Origin: Leptobrachium leishanense
Lineage: Eukaryota > Chordata > Amphibia > Anura > Megophryidae
NCBI GenBank assembly: GCA_009667805.1
Contig: CM019069.1
Span: forward strand, 94,523,204-94,587,203
Reading direction: 5' to 3'
DNA: 64,000 bases
The notes beneath the pieces were generated by a model. The model had not been told where the DNA came from and searched no databases. It was given only the letters and a program-made list of their open reading frames with translations. Of the stretch, positions 1 through 9,215 are shown piece after piece; position 1 is the stretch's first letter; each line of letters begins with the position of its first letter. A program made the translations under genes and the position numbers.

Positions 1-515
1 CCTCAATACTAAGATAGAAGAGTAAACGCCAATACCAGGGGTTATGCACAGAATAGTTTGTTTGCCAATGCCAGGGGTCGGTACACAGAATGGTTCGTTT
101 GCCAATGCCAGGGGTCGGTACACAGAATGGTTCGTTTGCCAATGCCAGGGGTCGGTACACAGAATGGTTCGTTTGCCAATGCCAGGGGTCGGTACACAGA
201 ATGGTTCGTTTGCCAATGCCAGGGGTCGGTACACAGAATGGTCAGTTTGCCAAATGCCAAGGGTCAATACACAGAATAGCCAATAATTTACAACAGAATA
301 CAAGAGCTCTGCGGGAAGTAACTACCACGTCAGGGCACCAGTGAGAATGAGAAGCCGGGCTTTAAACTCTGCGGGTCCGCGTCATACGCCTGGCCCCGCC
401 CCCCGGCGTCCCACGTGTGCGGAAGCGTTCCGCGATATCACTCGGCGCCTGGCCAGCGAGCAGCGAGGAAGCCGCTGCCAGGCGCCGGGAGGGGGGGCCG
501 CGGACAACCGTCACA
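1..515 (-). repeat. Gypsy-A 3' LTR, truncated by window edge
   Basis: Matches 5086-5600. On the minus strand the LTR begins TGTGACGG at position 515, directly after a purine-rich tract. If the other LTR spans 4852-5600, about 234 bp of this copy lie outside the window. A TTTAAA box near 363-368 (minus strand) could serve as a TATA element. Confidence 0.9.
28..280. repeat. 37-bp minisatellite inside Gypsy-A LTR
   Basis: Units containing CCAATGCCAGGGGTCGGTAC recur every 37 bp, with degenerate units at both edges. Because 37 is not a multiple of three, each strand shows overlapping open frames of almost the same peptide in successive frames; these are not genes. Confidence 0.93.
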
Positions 516-1771
516 GAACCCCCCCCTCTACGGGCGGCCACTGGACGACCCCCAGGGGCACAGGGATGAGCCAAATAGAAGGCCTTCACCAAGCGAGGGG
601 CATGAACCTCAGTAGCCGGAAGCCAAGAGCGGTCCTCCGGACCGTAGCCCACCCAGTCCACTAAGTACTGAAGGACCCCCCTAGAAACCCTGGCATCCAG
701 AATGGCCTTAACTTCAAACTCCTCCTCGCCCTCCACAGAGACCGGAGGAGGAGGGACACGGGCCCTGGTGTACCGATTACACAAAAGCGGTTTTAAAAGG
801 CTCACGTGGAACACGTTGTGTATCCTGATATGGGAGGGCAGTGCCAAGGCATAGGAGACCGGGCTGAGTCGCCGCAGTATCTTGTAAGGGCCTATGTATC
901 TGGGGGCTAGTTTCATCGATGGCACTAAGAGCTTAATGTTCCGCGAAGAAAGCCAAACCCTGTCCCCGACTTGATACACAGGTGCTGGTCCCCTACGTCT
1001 ATCGGCCTTCGTTTTCTGGACAATACTGCTCCTCTCCAGTGCCTGTTTAACCCTCCCCCAGGTCTCAGTCAATGACGCCAAGTGCTCATCCAGAGCAGGA
1101 ATCGCGGTATCAGGAAATGCAGTGGGAAGCACGGGAGGATCAAATCCGTAAACCGTGAAGAAAGGGGAATGACCACTGGCTTCACTCACGGCACTGTTTA
1201 GGGCATACTCGGCCCAAGGTAGCAGGTCTGACCAATTATCCTGTCGTTCAGATATGAAACACCTGAGATACTTCTCAACATTTTGATTGGCCCTTTCTGC
1301 TGCCCCGTTCGTTTGGGGGTGATAGGCCGAGGAGAAGGACAGGTCTATTCCCACATTCTTGCAGAACCCCCTCCAGAATCTGGAGACAAACTGGGTCCCC
1401 CTATCAGAAACAATCCCAAGAGGGATACCGTGTATGCGGACCACGTTGGCGATGAAAATGGGCACCAGCTCGGCTGCTGACGGTAGCTTCCGAAGAGGAA
1501 CATAGTGACCCATTTTGGAAAAGCGATCTATAATCGTGAGTATAACAGTATTCCCTTTGGACTCGGGTAACTCTACTATAAAATCCATGGCTATCTGCGA
1601 CCATGGTCGTTCGGGGATAGGCAGGGGCTGGAGTAAACCAATGGGCGCTGTCTTAGGACTCTTATTTCTTGTGCATACCTCGCACACGGCTATGTAATCT
1701 TTAATATCCCGGCGCATCGTGGGCCACCATAGCAGTTTTCGGATGCTAGCCACTGTTTTGGTGATCCCCAT
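362..1771 (-). CDS. Gypsy-A integrase with C-terminal chromodomain (3' part of pol)
   Basis: This frame starts inside the zinc-binding HHCC region (the CEVCTRNK cysteine pair is near residue 30) and runs through the integrase core. Catalytic candidates are D in IAMDFIVELP, D in IVSDRGTQF and E in NGAAERANQ. A GPY/F-like module follows (RYIGPYKILRR), then a chromodomain around residues 345-400 (EEEFEVKAILDARV to SWLPATEV). The first part of the HHCC domain lies in the preceding frame, so one frame change near 1856-1861 separates it from RT-RNase H. The last residues read into the LTR and are probably not part of the ancestral protein. Integrase inserts the cDNA; the chromodomain is thought to steer it to chromatin marks. 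Confidence 0.9.
   Translation of the reverse strand: MGITKTVASIRKLLWWPTMRRDIKDYIAVCEVCTRNKSPKTAPIGLLQPLPIPERPWSQIAMDFIVELPESKGNTVILTIIDRFSKMGHYVPLRKLPSAAELVPIFIANVVRIHGIPLGIVSDRGTQFVSRFWRGFCKNVGIDLSFSSAYHPQTNGAAERANQNVEKYLRCFISERQDNWSDLLPWAEYALNSAVSEASGHSPFFTVYGFDPPVLPTAFPDTAIPALDEHLASLTETWGRVKQALERSSIVQKTKADRRRGPAPVYQVGDRVWLSSRNIKLLVPSMKLAPRYIGPYKILRRLSPVSYALALPSHIRIHNVFHVSLLKPLLCNRYTRARVPPPPVSVEGEEEFEVKAILDARVSRGVLQYLVDWVGYGPEDRSWLPATEVHAPRLVKAFYLAHPCAPGGRPVAARRGGGSVTVVRGPPSRRLAAASSLLAGQAPSDIAERFRTRGTPGGGARRMTRTRRV
516..531 (-). other. Polypurine tract of Gypsy-A
   Basis: Read on the minus strand this is GTAGAGGGGGGGTTC just before the LTR start TGTGACGG, the expected place and composition of the plus-strand DNA primer of a Ty3/gypsy element. 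Confidence 0.75.
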
Positions 1772-3846
1772 ATGCCCAGAGGTTTTATTGTCATGGTAAA
1801 TCTTAAGGACTTCTTCTCTTTCCTTCTCAGGTACAAAGAGCTTCGCGGGAGGCCTCCCCCCGGAGCCTTATCTTGGACAGTCTGCAATCGGATCATCAGA
1901 GGGGATGAGACACTAATCGTGGTAGAGGCTATAATCCTCTCCTGAGGTACAATGGGATGTTGATCCTGCACGTTATGTTCATAGGATTCATACTGTCTAG
2001 ATAACGCATCTGCTTTAATGTTTCTTGACCCAGGTCTATATGTGAGGACGAAATTAAAACTTGAAAGAAACAAAGACCATCTCGCTTGTCTGGCGTTCAA
2101 TCGTTTCGCGTCTCCAATGTACGTGAGATTCTTATGATCAGTTATGATAACGATTGGGTCCGTAGATCCCTCTAATAAGTATCTCCACTCTGCCAAGGCT
2201 GCGATAACTGCTAACAACTCTCTATTACCGATGTCATAGTTTCTCTCGGCCGGAGACAACTTCCGGGAATAGAAGCCGCATGGATGCAAAGGTTTATCGG
2301 GTGCCCGCCTTTGGGACAAGACTGCTCCAAGACCGAGTTCGGAGGCGTCAACCTCGAGTTGGAAGGGCAGAGCTGGATCAGGATGTCGGAGAACAGGGGC
2401 AGTCGTGAATGCCTGTTTGAGGGCCTCGAAGGCTTGCCTGGCCTGGGGTGTCCATTTCTGATTTCCCACCCCTTTCCTAGTCATGGCCGTGAGAGGAGCT
2501 ACCAAGGCCGAAAAGTCTTTAATGAACCTTCGATAATAGTTGGTAAAACCTAGAAACCTCTGAATGGCTTTAAGCCCTTGGGGTAGGGGCCAGTCGAGGA
2601 TTGCCGACAATTTACCAGGATCCATCTGAAACCCCTCAGGGGTTATGATATACCCAAGGAAGTGCACCTTCTCTATATCAAATAGGCACTTTTCTAATTT
2701 GCAGTATAAGCCGGCCTTCAATAGTCTCCTTAACACTTGTTGCACATGGGCGTGATGGGTCTCCTTATCTGGAGAGTATATCAGGATGTCATCGAGATAC
2801 ACTATGACGAATGTTTGCAGAAAATCCCTTAGGGTGTCATTTATGAGATCCTGAAACACAGCTGGCGCGTTACATAAGCCAAAGGGCATTACCAGGTATT
2901 CGTAATGCCCGCTACGCGTATTAAAAGCCGTCTTCCACTCGTGCCCCTTTTTCACCCTTATCAGATTGTAGGCCCCGCGTAAATCGAGCTTCGTGTATAT
3001 ACGGGCCCCTTTCAGTCGGTCGAACAACTCTGTTATAAGGGGTATGGGATATGCATTTCTTATGGTTATTCTGTTTAAACCTCTATAATCTATGCATGGT
3101 CGCAAGTCTCCCTCTTTCTTGGAGACGAAAAAGAAACCAGCTCCTGCTGGGGAGGAGGACCGTCTAATGAATCCACGCTCGAGATTCTCTTTTATATACT
3201 CCTCCATAATGTCGTTCTCCTTTTGCGACAAGGGGTATACATGTCCTCTGGGAGGCATAGTACCGGGGAGTAACTCTATGGCACAGTCATACGGGCGATG
3301 TGGTGGTAAAACCTCAGTCCTGGCCTTCGAAAAAACCTCCTTTAATGCCTGATAACAGTCAGGGACTACTGTGGATAAAGGAGGTGCTGTGGCGATATTA
3401 AGGCTACCAATAACAGTGACCCTGCCCATGCATTTCAACTGGCAACTGGGACCCCAACATTTTATGTCTCTCTGGACCCAATCAATCACTGGGTTATGCT
3501 CAGTCAACCATGGAAACCCTAGGACGACGGGGCATGAGGGAGAGTCAATAATCTGGAATCGTATGGTTTCCCGGTGCAAAACCCCTGTGTTCATGCATAC
3601 CTCTATAGTGTCGTGGGTGATATGGGGACATGACAAGGGTTTCCCGTCTATGGCCTCCACCATTAGAGGTCTTTCTTTGAGAACTAGAGGCATGAGGTTC
3701 TTGGAGGCAAACACTCTATCCATAAAGTTACCTGAGGCTCCAGAGTCTAGGAACGCCTCAGTCTCGAGGTGCACCCCCTCCCAGGTTAAGGAGATGGGCA
3801 CCAGAATCCGGGTTTTTTTTTTTTTCGTTATCAACAAAGGAGGCAT
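1690..3846 (-). CDS. Gypsy-A protease, reverse transcriptase and RNase H (5' part of pol)
   Basis: An aspartic protease motif AFLDSGASGNF appears near residue 35. The reverse transcriptase fingers and palm follow, with the FGLCNAPAVFQ motif and the YLDD catalytic box (VIVYLDDILIYS). RNase H begins at FQLEVDASELGLGAVL and continues through ITDHKNL and ADALSRQ. Coding sense holds to about 1860; the last ~55 residues after QTVQDKAPGGG are out of frame, and the true continuation is the overlapping integrase frame. The frame relative to gag is offset by one nucleotide at the 13-T run (A13 on the coding strand). That offset is either a slippage or frameshift junction or a homopolymer error. Confidence 0.92.
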   Translation of the reverse strand: MPPLLITKKKKTRILVPISLTWEGVHLETEAFLDSGASGNFMDRVFASKNLMPLVLKERPLMVEAIDGKPLSCPHITHDTIEVCMNTGVLHRETIRFQIIDSPSCPVVLGFPWLTEHNPVIDWVQRDIKCWGPSCQLKCMGRVTVIGSLNIATAPPLSTVVPDCYQALKEVFSKARTEVLPPHRPYDCAIELLPGTMPPRGHVYPLSQKENDIMEEYIKENLERGFIRRSSSPAGAGFFFVSKKEGDLRPCIDYRGLNRITIRNAYPIPLITELFDRLKGARIYTKLDLRGAYNLIRVKKGHEWKTAFNTRSGHYEYLVMPFGLCNAPAVFQDLINDTLRDFLQTFVIVYLDDILIYSPDKETHHAHVQQVLRRLLKAGLYCKLEKCLFDIEKVHFLGYIITPEGFQMDPGKLSAILDWPLPQGLKAIQRFLGFTNYYRRFIKDFSALVAPLTAMTRKGVGNQKWTPQARQAFEALKQAFTTAPVLRHPDPALPFQLEVDASELGLGAVLSQRRAPDKPLHPCGFYSRKLSPAERNYDIGNRELLAVIAALAEWRYLLEGSTDPIVIITDHKNLTYIGDAKRLNARQARWSLFLSSFNFVLTYRPGSRNIKADALSRQYESYEHNVQDQHPIVPQERIIASTTISVSSPLMIRLQTVQDKAPGGGLPRSSLYLRRKEKKSLRFTMTIKPLGIWGSPKQWLASENCYGGPRCAGILKIT

Positions 3847-4837
3847 AGAGCGAACCGATTACCTGGCTAGTAGGTGTTCTCTGGCCCGGCTTGCCAGTGT
3901 CACCCCTGCCACCCCTGGGTCTTTGAGGACATTGAAGACGAAAATGCCCTGCCCCGGCACAGTAAAAACAGAGCCCCCTTTCCCTTCTGTAAGTTCTCTC
4001 AGCCTCTGAAATACCTGTTCTACCTATCTGCATGGGTTCTACGACCGGTAGATCGGTTCTTTCTGGCTCTGAAGTACCTGACGTATTGGTGTGTCTGGGT
4101 ACCAAGGGTAAAGGAGGCAAAACCCTTCTGGGTCTGTCTCTAGAATGCCTCCTGTCCCTAATTTGGTCGTCCATGGCAATACAGAAATCAACCAAATGGT
4201 CCAGATGTTCTGGCAACTTCAAGGGAGCCAGCTCAAACATCAAAGCCTCGTTCAGGCCTTCGGTAAACGCCAAGGTTAAAACGTCGTTAGGCCAGTGTAC
4301 CTCAGAAGTCAAGGTCTTAAATTCTATGGCATAGTCGGAGACTCTCCTATTACCTTGCTTAATGTGGAATAAGGACCTGCCTGCATTGGTGGCCCTTCTA
4401 GAGGGATCAAACGTACGTTTTAGTTCAGAGGTAAAGCCCTCATAGTCATATATGATGGGCTTTTTGTTTTCCCACAATGGCGTGGCCCACAGTAACGCTT
4501 TATCAGTTAAATGGTTAATTAGGTAGCCTACTTTGGCTTTATCGGATACACAGGAGCCTGGATTGTTCTCGAATAGAATCTCTAGTTGGGTCAAAAAACC
4601 CCGACACAAGTTAGGCGTACCATCATAGCGTACGGGTGCCTTCATACTGAGCCTACACCCCTCGGGTGAGGCCGAACTGGCCCTAGGCAATACTGGTTCT
4701 GGAGGACTTGCAGTACCAGTAGTGGATCGATTCAACAGGGTTTGCAGAGCAAGAGCAATTTGGTCCATCCTGTGGTCCTGCTCTTCTTGTCGGGCTGCAA
4801 TTCTTGTCAACTGAGAAGAGAGGTCTGCGGGATCCAT
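3758..4837 (-). CDS. Gypsy-A Gag
   Basis: The start is set at the ATG at 4837 (MDPADLSSQL), the usual MDP-type Gag start. The open frame extends further up, but only into leader and LTR. The protein is about 360 aa: a short coiled N-terminus (RIAARQEEQDHRMDQ), a retrotransposon capsid region (from PVRYDGTPNLCRGF through the MDDQIRDRR helix), and a CCHC zinc knuckle CFYCAGAGHFRLQC, followed by a basic glycine-rich stretch. Gag forms the particle and binds the RNA. The frame leads into the A-run (NEKKKNP), where pol takes over in another frame. Confidence 0.9.
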   Translation of the reverse strand: MDPADLSSQLTRIAARQEEQDHRMDQIALALQTLLNRSTTGTASPPEPVLPRASSASPEGCRLSMKAPVRYDGTPNLCRGFLTQLEILFENNPGSCVSDKAKVGYLINHLTDKALLWATPLWENKKPIIYDYEGFTSELKRTFDPSRRATNAGRSLFHIKQGNRRVSDYAIEFKTLTSEVHWPNDVLTLAFTEGLNEALMFELAPLKLPEHLDHLVDFCIAMDDQIRDRRHSRDRPRRVLPPLPLVPRHTNTSGTSEPERTDLPVVEPMQIGRTGISEAERTYRRERGLCFYCAGAGHFRLQCPQRPRGGRGDTGKPGQRTPTSQVIGSLYASFVDNEKKKNPDSGAHLLNLGGGAPRD

Positions 4838-4851
4838 TGGCCCTGACGTAA
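4838..4851 (-). other. Candidate primer-binding region of Gypsy-A
   Basis: Minus-strand sequence directly after the inferred LTR end (CCGTGACA) and just before the Gag ATG. It does not resemble a common tRNA 3' end. Some chromoviruses self-prime from their own RNA, which would fit, but this is inference. Confidence 0.3.
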
Positions 4852-5600
4852 TGTCACGGATCCCCCTGGTTACCAAGATGGTGGTCCCTTTACGCAGACC
4901 GCTCACTACCCTTCCGATCCTTAGAGTGGTCGGCACGTCTAGACAGATACAGAATACGTCAAGATAGGTATACACAAAGAACGATACTAGGAGGGTACAC
5001 AAGACCTTAGAATGGTTGGCTCTTCCCAAGACCTAAACAATAGAAGAGGTAGTCTGATGCGTGCTTAGGATGCCACACAGACTGACCTCAATACTAAGAT
5101 AGAAGAGTAAACGCCAATACCAGGGGTTATGCACAGAATAGTTTGTTTGCCAATGCCAGGGGTCGGTACACAGAATGGTTCGTTTGCCAATGCCAGGGGT
5201 CGGTACACAGAATGGTTCGTTTGCCAATGCCAGGGGTCGGTACACAGAATGGTTCGTTTGCCAATGCCAGGGGTCGGTACACAGAATGGTTCGTTTGCCA
5301 ATGCCAGGGGTCGGTACACAGAATGGTCAGTTTGCCAAATGCCAAGGGTCAATACACAGAATAGCCAATAATTTACAACAGAATACAAGAGCTCTGCGGG
5401 AAGTAACTACCACGTCAGGGCACCAGTGAGAATGAGAAGCCGGGCTTTAAACTCTGCGGGTCCGCGTCATACGCCTGGCCCCGCCCCCCGGCGTCCCACG
5501 TGTGCGGAAGCGTTCCGCGATATCACTCGGCGCCTGGCCAGCGAGCAGCGAGGAAGCCGCTGCCAGGCGCCGGGAGGGGGGGCCGCGGACAACCGTCACA
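4852..5600 (-). repeat. Gypsy-A 5' LTR
   Basis: The right boundary is firm (5600; minus strand begins TGTGACGG). The left boundary is inferred from TGTCACGG at 4852-4859, which mirrors the other end with one mismatch and lies 14 bp from the Gag start. Only 5086-5600 can be verified against the left LTR, with which it looks identical. Confidence 0.7.
5113..5365. repeat. 37-bp minisatellite in the right Gypsy-A LTR
   Basis: Same number and order of 37-bp units as at 28-280, which again points to very recent insertion, since such arrays change length fast. Confidence 0.92.
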
Positions 5601-6034
5601 CCTTTTGAGGCTTTCCCTCCTTATGGAGGGTGTCAGTGATGGTTTTCTGCACAACTGTCAGGTCAGCAGTCTTTCCCATGATTGTGATTCCTACTGAACC
5701 AGACTGAGAGACAATTTTAAGGCTCAGGGACCCTTTTCAGGTGTTATGGCTGAATTAGCTGATTAGAGTGGGACACTTTGAGCCTAGAATATTGCACCTT
5801 TTCACAATATTCAAATTTTCTGAGATTGTGGATTTGGGGTTTTCATGAGCTGTAAGCCATAATCATCACAATTATGACAAATCACGGCTTTAACTATTTT
5901 GCTTTGCATGTAATGAGTCTATCTCATATATTAGTTTCACCTTTTAAGTTGCATTACTGAAATAAATTAACTTTTGCACGCTATTCTAATTTTTTGAGTT
6001 TCACCTGTATATATATATATTATATTTACATACA
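5601..6034. other. No gene; unclassified repeat-like sequence
   Basis: AT-rich sequence ending in a TTTTTTGAGTTTCACCTGTA-type tail and a TA run (about 6007-6022). The tail resembles the 3' ends of dispersed vertebrate retroelements, but no coding trace is left and the family cannot be named from sequence alone. Confidence 0.35.
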
Positions 6035-6174
6035 TACATATAAACAATTCATACATATAGTATAGGCATCACTCCCGGTCTTCATACAGAACTCTGTTAA
6101 TTGGTAAGAATCGACATTTCAGTCCGGATTTTCATCAGGATATACAAATATGTAAAACATAAAACACTTAAATA

Positions 6175-8343
6175 GGGGGGTGGAGCTAGCAGCCGACAAG
6201 AGAGGTCGTGTCTGGAGGAGCTCTGTGGCTCCTATCATTTTGCTGACCCTTTTTGTGTGACCCTCGGTCAGCTAGAGCAGACTAATCAGTGTTGGACTGT
6301 CTTTGTGCCCTAATGGTATCTACCGAGTGCTCGGATCACGTTCGGGACGGGTGTCAGTGAGATTTGCGGATCTGAGCCTCCTCATCTGACCTCCGGCCGC
6401 CATCTTGGGCCTCGTGTCTCAGAGCTCCCCCTTTCATGGAAGACATCCCTGCTCTTCAGCTCCCTGATGGGGAAGAAAACGGGGAAGAAGTAGACCCCAG
6501 CGGTGGGGACCCGCCAGGAGGACATACACATATCCCTTTGCGGGGTCTAAGGCCGATGCCATGATGAGGCCATATCCCAATCCCCGTCCTCTCCTCACTC
6601 TTCGGGGGGACAGAGCTGCCCTGGACTGAGGAGAGCCCGATGCTGCACGCTCGGACCTACAAGACCACTTTGAGCAGTGAGTGGAACAGACCTGCCCAGA
6701 CCTGATGCCGGTGCATCTTTCCCCCGTGCCGCCAGTCTCTTCCGGTGGGGTGTCTGTGAGAGGCGGAGGTGTCATGGACGACCACCTGCCTTCCGCTAAG
6801 GGTGACATCCGTGCTATGATGGCTGACTTTACGAATATGTGGCGGACCGAGTTAGCTGTCTTACGAGCGGAGGTGATTGGAGTCCAGACCCAGGTGAATG
6901 CAGTCAACAACCGTACTGGAGAGTTGGAGGTAACTCATGGTCGTATTACTATCAGAGTGGACTCCCTGCAGACCCAGGTGACACTTGTTTTGCAGACGGT
7001 GGAGCGATTGGAGACTCGCCATTGACAGCGGGATCTTAGGATCAGGGGGATCCCGGATTCGATGCCGCTTCTGGGGCTGGCAAACCGACTCGCGGCCTCC
7101 CTTCTCCCGCAGACGCCGAACATCCAGGAGATTTTCAGGTCTGTGCTGCGTCTTCGGAAATTGCCATTGGCACCTAGTACGGCTTCGCAGGACATACTGG
7201 TGGTGGCAAAAGATGTCCCACTGAATCATCAGCTTATGGCAGTCCCGGCAGCACGTGGCCCTCTTTTTTTCAAGTCATTACAGCTTTCCCTGTTTACAGA
7301 TCTCCCCTTTGCTATGCTGTTGGCCCGAAGACACTTCAGGGAGGTGATGACTCGTCTGTGGGCTGAAGGAGTTTGCTACAGGTGGGGAGCGGCTGGCTCC
7401 CTTATTGTGTCGGTCAATGGCACCATGCAAGTGGCTTCGACATTAGAGGAGGCTTAGCCGCTAGTGGCCCCTCTGGATATCTTCCCGACGCCCTGACTGA
7501 ATGACCCGGGTTGAAGCGGCTCTCTGATACCAGCAAACTTTCCACCGGACTTCGTACCTAAGTCCTTCCCACCCTCCCCCGTGGAATTTGGCTGTATTCC
7601 TCTTCCCCTCAGGGCTGCTGACTCTTTGATGTTCATGCCTCGCGCGCATTCCCCTACCCCATCTCCCCTTATTTTTTTATTTTTTTTCTCTCACTTGCAC
7701 CTCTTCCCTGTGAATTAAGCGGAGACTCCCCCCACCACCCCTATACCGATGTCATTTGAGACTTTTTTTTTTTTACACAGACACTTACCCCTCCAGCGAT
7801 GGTGTACCCTTCCTCCCCTTCCCCCACCCCCCATTTTTTTTTCCATTCTTCGGGCTGCCCCGAAGTGTGCCACTATGGCACCTACCATGGCTCTGGTTGC
7901 CATACTTGGCCCTCGGGCTCCTGGGCCTTGTGACAATATCCTTCCACGGCCTCCTCCGGTAATGAGCCGGGAAAGTCACGATCATGGCCTTTGCCGTTCT
8001 TTTGCCCCTCTCCCCCACCCAACTATTGTATTTTTTTTTTCCGTTTTTTTTCTTCCCCTCTCGCGCCACTGCTGGTGTGTGGTCGGTATAGTTCACCTCC
8101 CCTCTTCCACGGTTTGTTATTTTTCTGTCATCAGATGTACTACTTGAGGTAGACCTATATTTTCTTGCTTTGATGATGCAATGTTTCTTCCTGACACGAT
8201 AATTTTTAATTTCTGTTTAGATGAGACCCCCCTATTTGGGGATGTTTATTGTTTCTCCTCTGATGTACTTATGCTGAATGTTTATATACTGGCTGTCTTA
8301 TTGCTGATGCTTTTTCAAAATCGAAAGATTTGAATACTAAAAA
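6175..8343 (+). mobile_element. HAL1-like LINE: L1-type element with ORF1 only (copy 1)
   Basis: Flanked by a 14-bp target-site duplication AAAACACTTAAATA (6161-6174 and 8344-8357) and ending in an A-run before the right duplication, as in target-primed reverse transcription. The 5' end starts with a G-run, followed by a ~290-bp 5' region and an L1 ORF1 homologue to 7457. The remaining ~890 bp is a pyrimidine-rich 3' region with no trace of endonuclease or RT. The palindrome partner arm (9110-9130) shows the empty site. Confidence 0.8.
6705..7457 (+). pseudogene. L1-type ORF1 protein (RNA-binding chaperone), copy 1
   Basis: A coiled-coil stretch with heptad-like spacing (from AKGDIRAMMADFTNMW to TVERLETRH) is followed, after one in-frame TGA at 7023-7025, by the RRM-type core (DLRIRGIPDS) and a C-terminal domain (DLPFAMLLARRHF, GVCYRWGAAGSL). 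The TGA stands where the second copy has an arginine codon region (RHRRRNLKLRGIPD), so CGA to TGA is likely. The ancestral start may be the ATG at 6466, which begins a short MGKKTGKK reading frame matching the start of the second copy, but it runs into TAG and a frame change. In L1, ORF1p forms trimers that coat the RNA. Confidence 0.78.
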
Positions 8344-9149
8344 AAAACACTTAAATAACATAAAACTTACTCACCAATTATCAGTGCCATCCCCTCCCTG
8401 TGCCGAGTGGATGCCGTCTCCTAAGAGTGACGTCAGAGCGCCAGTCAAAACCCCGTGACCCACCTATCACCGTAGCAACTGGATGCTACAACTCCCCACC
8501 GATAATATGATGTTTATGTTGTTTTCTCCTTTTCATTAACGACTAAGTTAATTCCCATTTCACTGTTCGGTAAAGATACTCTCTCCAAACAGCACAGACA
8601 AAAGACTCCTACTTTGCAGTTATAGAAAGAAAAAAATAAAAAAAAATGACAGATAAATTAAATAAATGGATGGTGCTACCAATGTTATCATACAATCGTC
8701 TGTGTCTGTGCTGTTTGGAGATAGTATTTTTACCGAACAGTGAAATGGGAACTATCTCCAAACAGCACAGACACAGACGATTGTATGATAACATTGGTAG
8801 CACCATCCATTTATTTAATTTATCTGTCATTTTTTTTGATTTTTTTCTTTCTATAACTGCAAAGTAGGAGTCTTTTGTCTGTGCTGTTTGGAGAGAGTAT
8901 CTTTACCGAACAGTGAAATGGGAACTAACTTAGTCGTTAATATGATGCTTAAGTTGTTTTCTCCTTTTCATTATAGGTGGGGAGTTGTAGCATCCAGTTG
9001 CAACGGTGATAGGTTGGTCATGGGGTTTTGGCCGGTGCGCGGACGTCACTCTTAGGAGACGGCGTCCGCTCGGCACAGGGAGGGGATGGCACTGATAATT
9101 GGTGAGTAAGTTTTATGTTATTTAACGGTTTCATGTTTTACATATCTGT

Positions 9150-9215
9150 ATATCCTGATGAAAGTCCGCGGATAGCGGACTGAAACGTTGATTCTTACCA
9201 ATAAACAGAGTTTTG
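9150..9215 (+). ncRNA. Hammerhead ribozyme-like motif, palindrome 1
   Basis: CTGATGA (9155-9161) is followed by a perfect GC-rich stem (AGTCCGC pairing with GCGGACT) and GAAAC (9182-9186), the conserved core order of a hammerhead: CUGAUGA, stem II, GAAA. A stem III candidate (GTTG with CAAT) is short and weak, so activity is uncertain. Confidence 0.5.

Larger units (their letters stand above)
1..5600 (-). mobile_element. Gypsy-A: Ty3/gypsy chromodomain LTR retrotransposon
   Basis: Order on the minus strand: LTR (right), gag, protease-RT-RNase H, integrase with chromodomain, polypurine tract, LTR (left, cut by the window edge). Positions 1-515 repeat as 5086-5600 with no difference seen by eye, so the insertion is young. 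The chromodomain after the integrase places it among chromoviruses. Reading frame is broken at a 13-T run (3813-3825) and near a 6-C run (1856-1861). No target-site duplication can be tested because the left end lies outside the window. Confidence 0.93.

Noticed and set aside
42..344. Repetitive peptides (units like ANARGRYTEWFVCQCQGS) on both strands
   Set aside because: Products of the 37-bp minisatellite, present in all frames and both strands; same at 5065-5429.
3371..4009. 212-aa plus-strand open frame
   Set aside because: Complement of the Gypsy-A protease and Gag region; no family features and covered by convincing minus-strand coding.
7715..8147. Open frames of 73-132 aa on both strands
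   Set aside because: Pyrimidine-rich 3' region of the HAL1-like element, which depletes stop codons by composition; sequences are low complexity (F/P/L runs).
8609..8867. Two near-identical 73-aa open frames on opposite strands
   Set aside because: They are the same sequence read from both arms of the palindrome centred near 8735; no protein family features.
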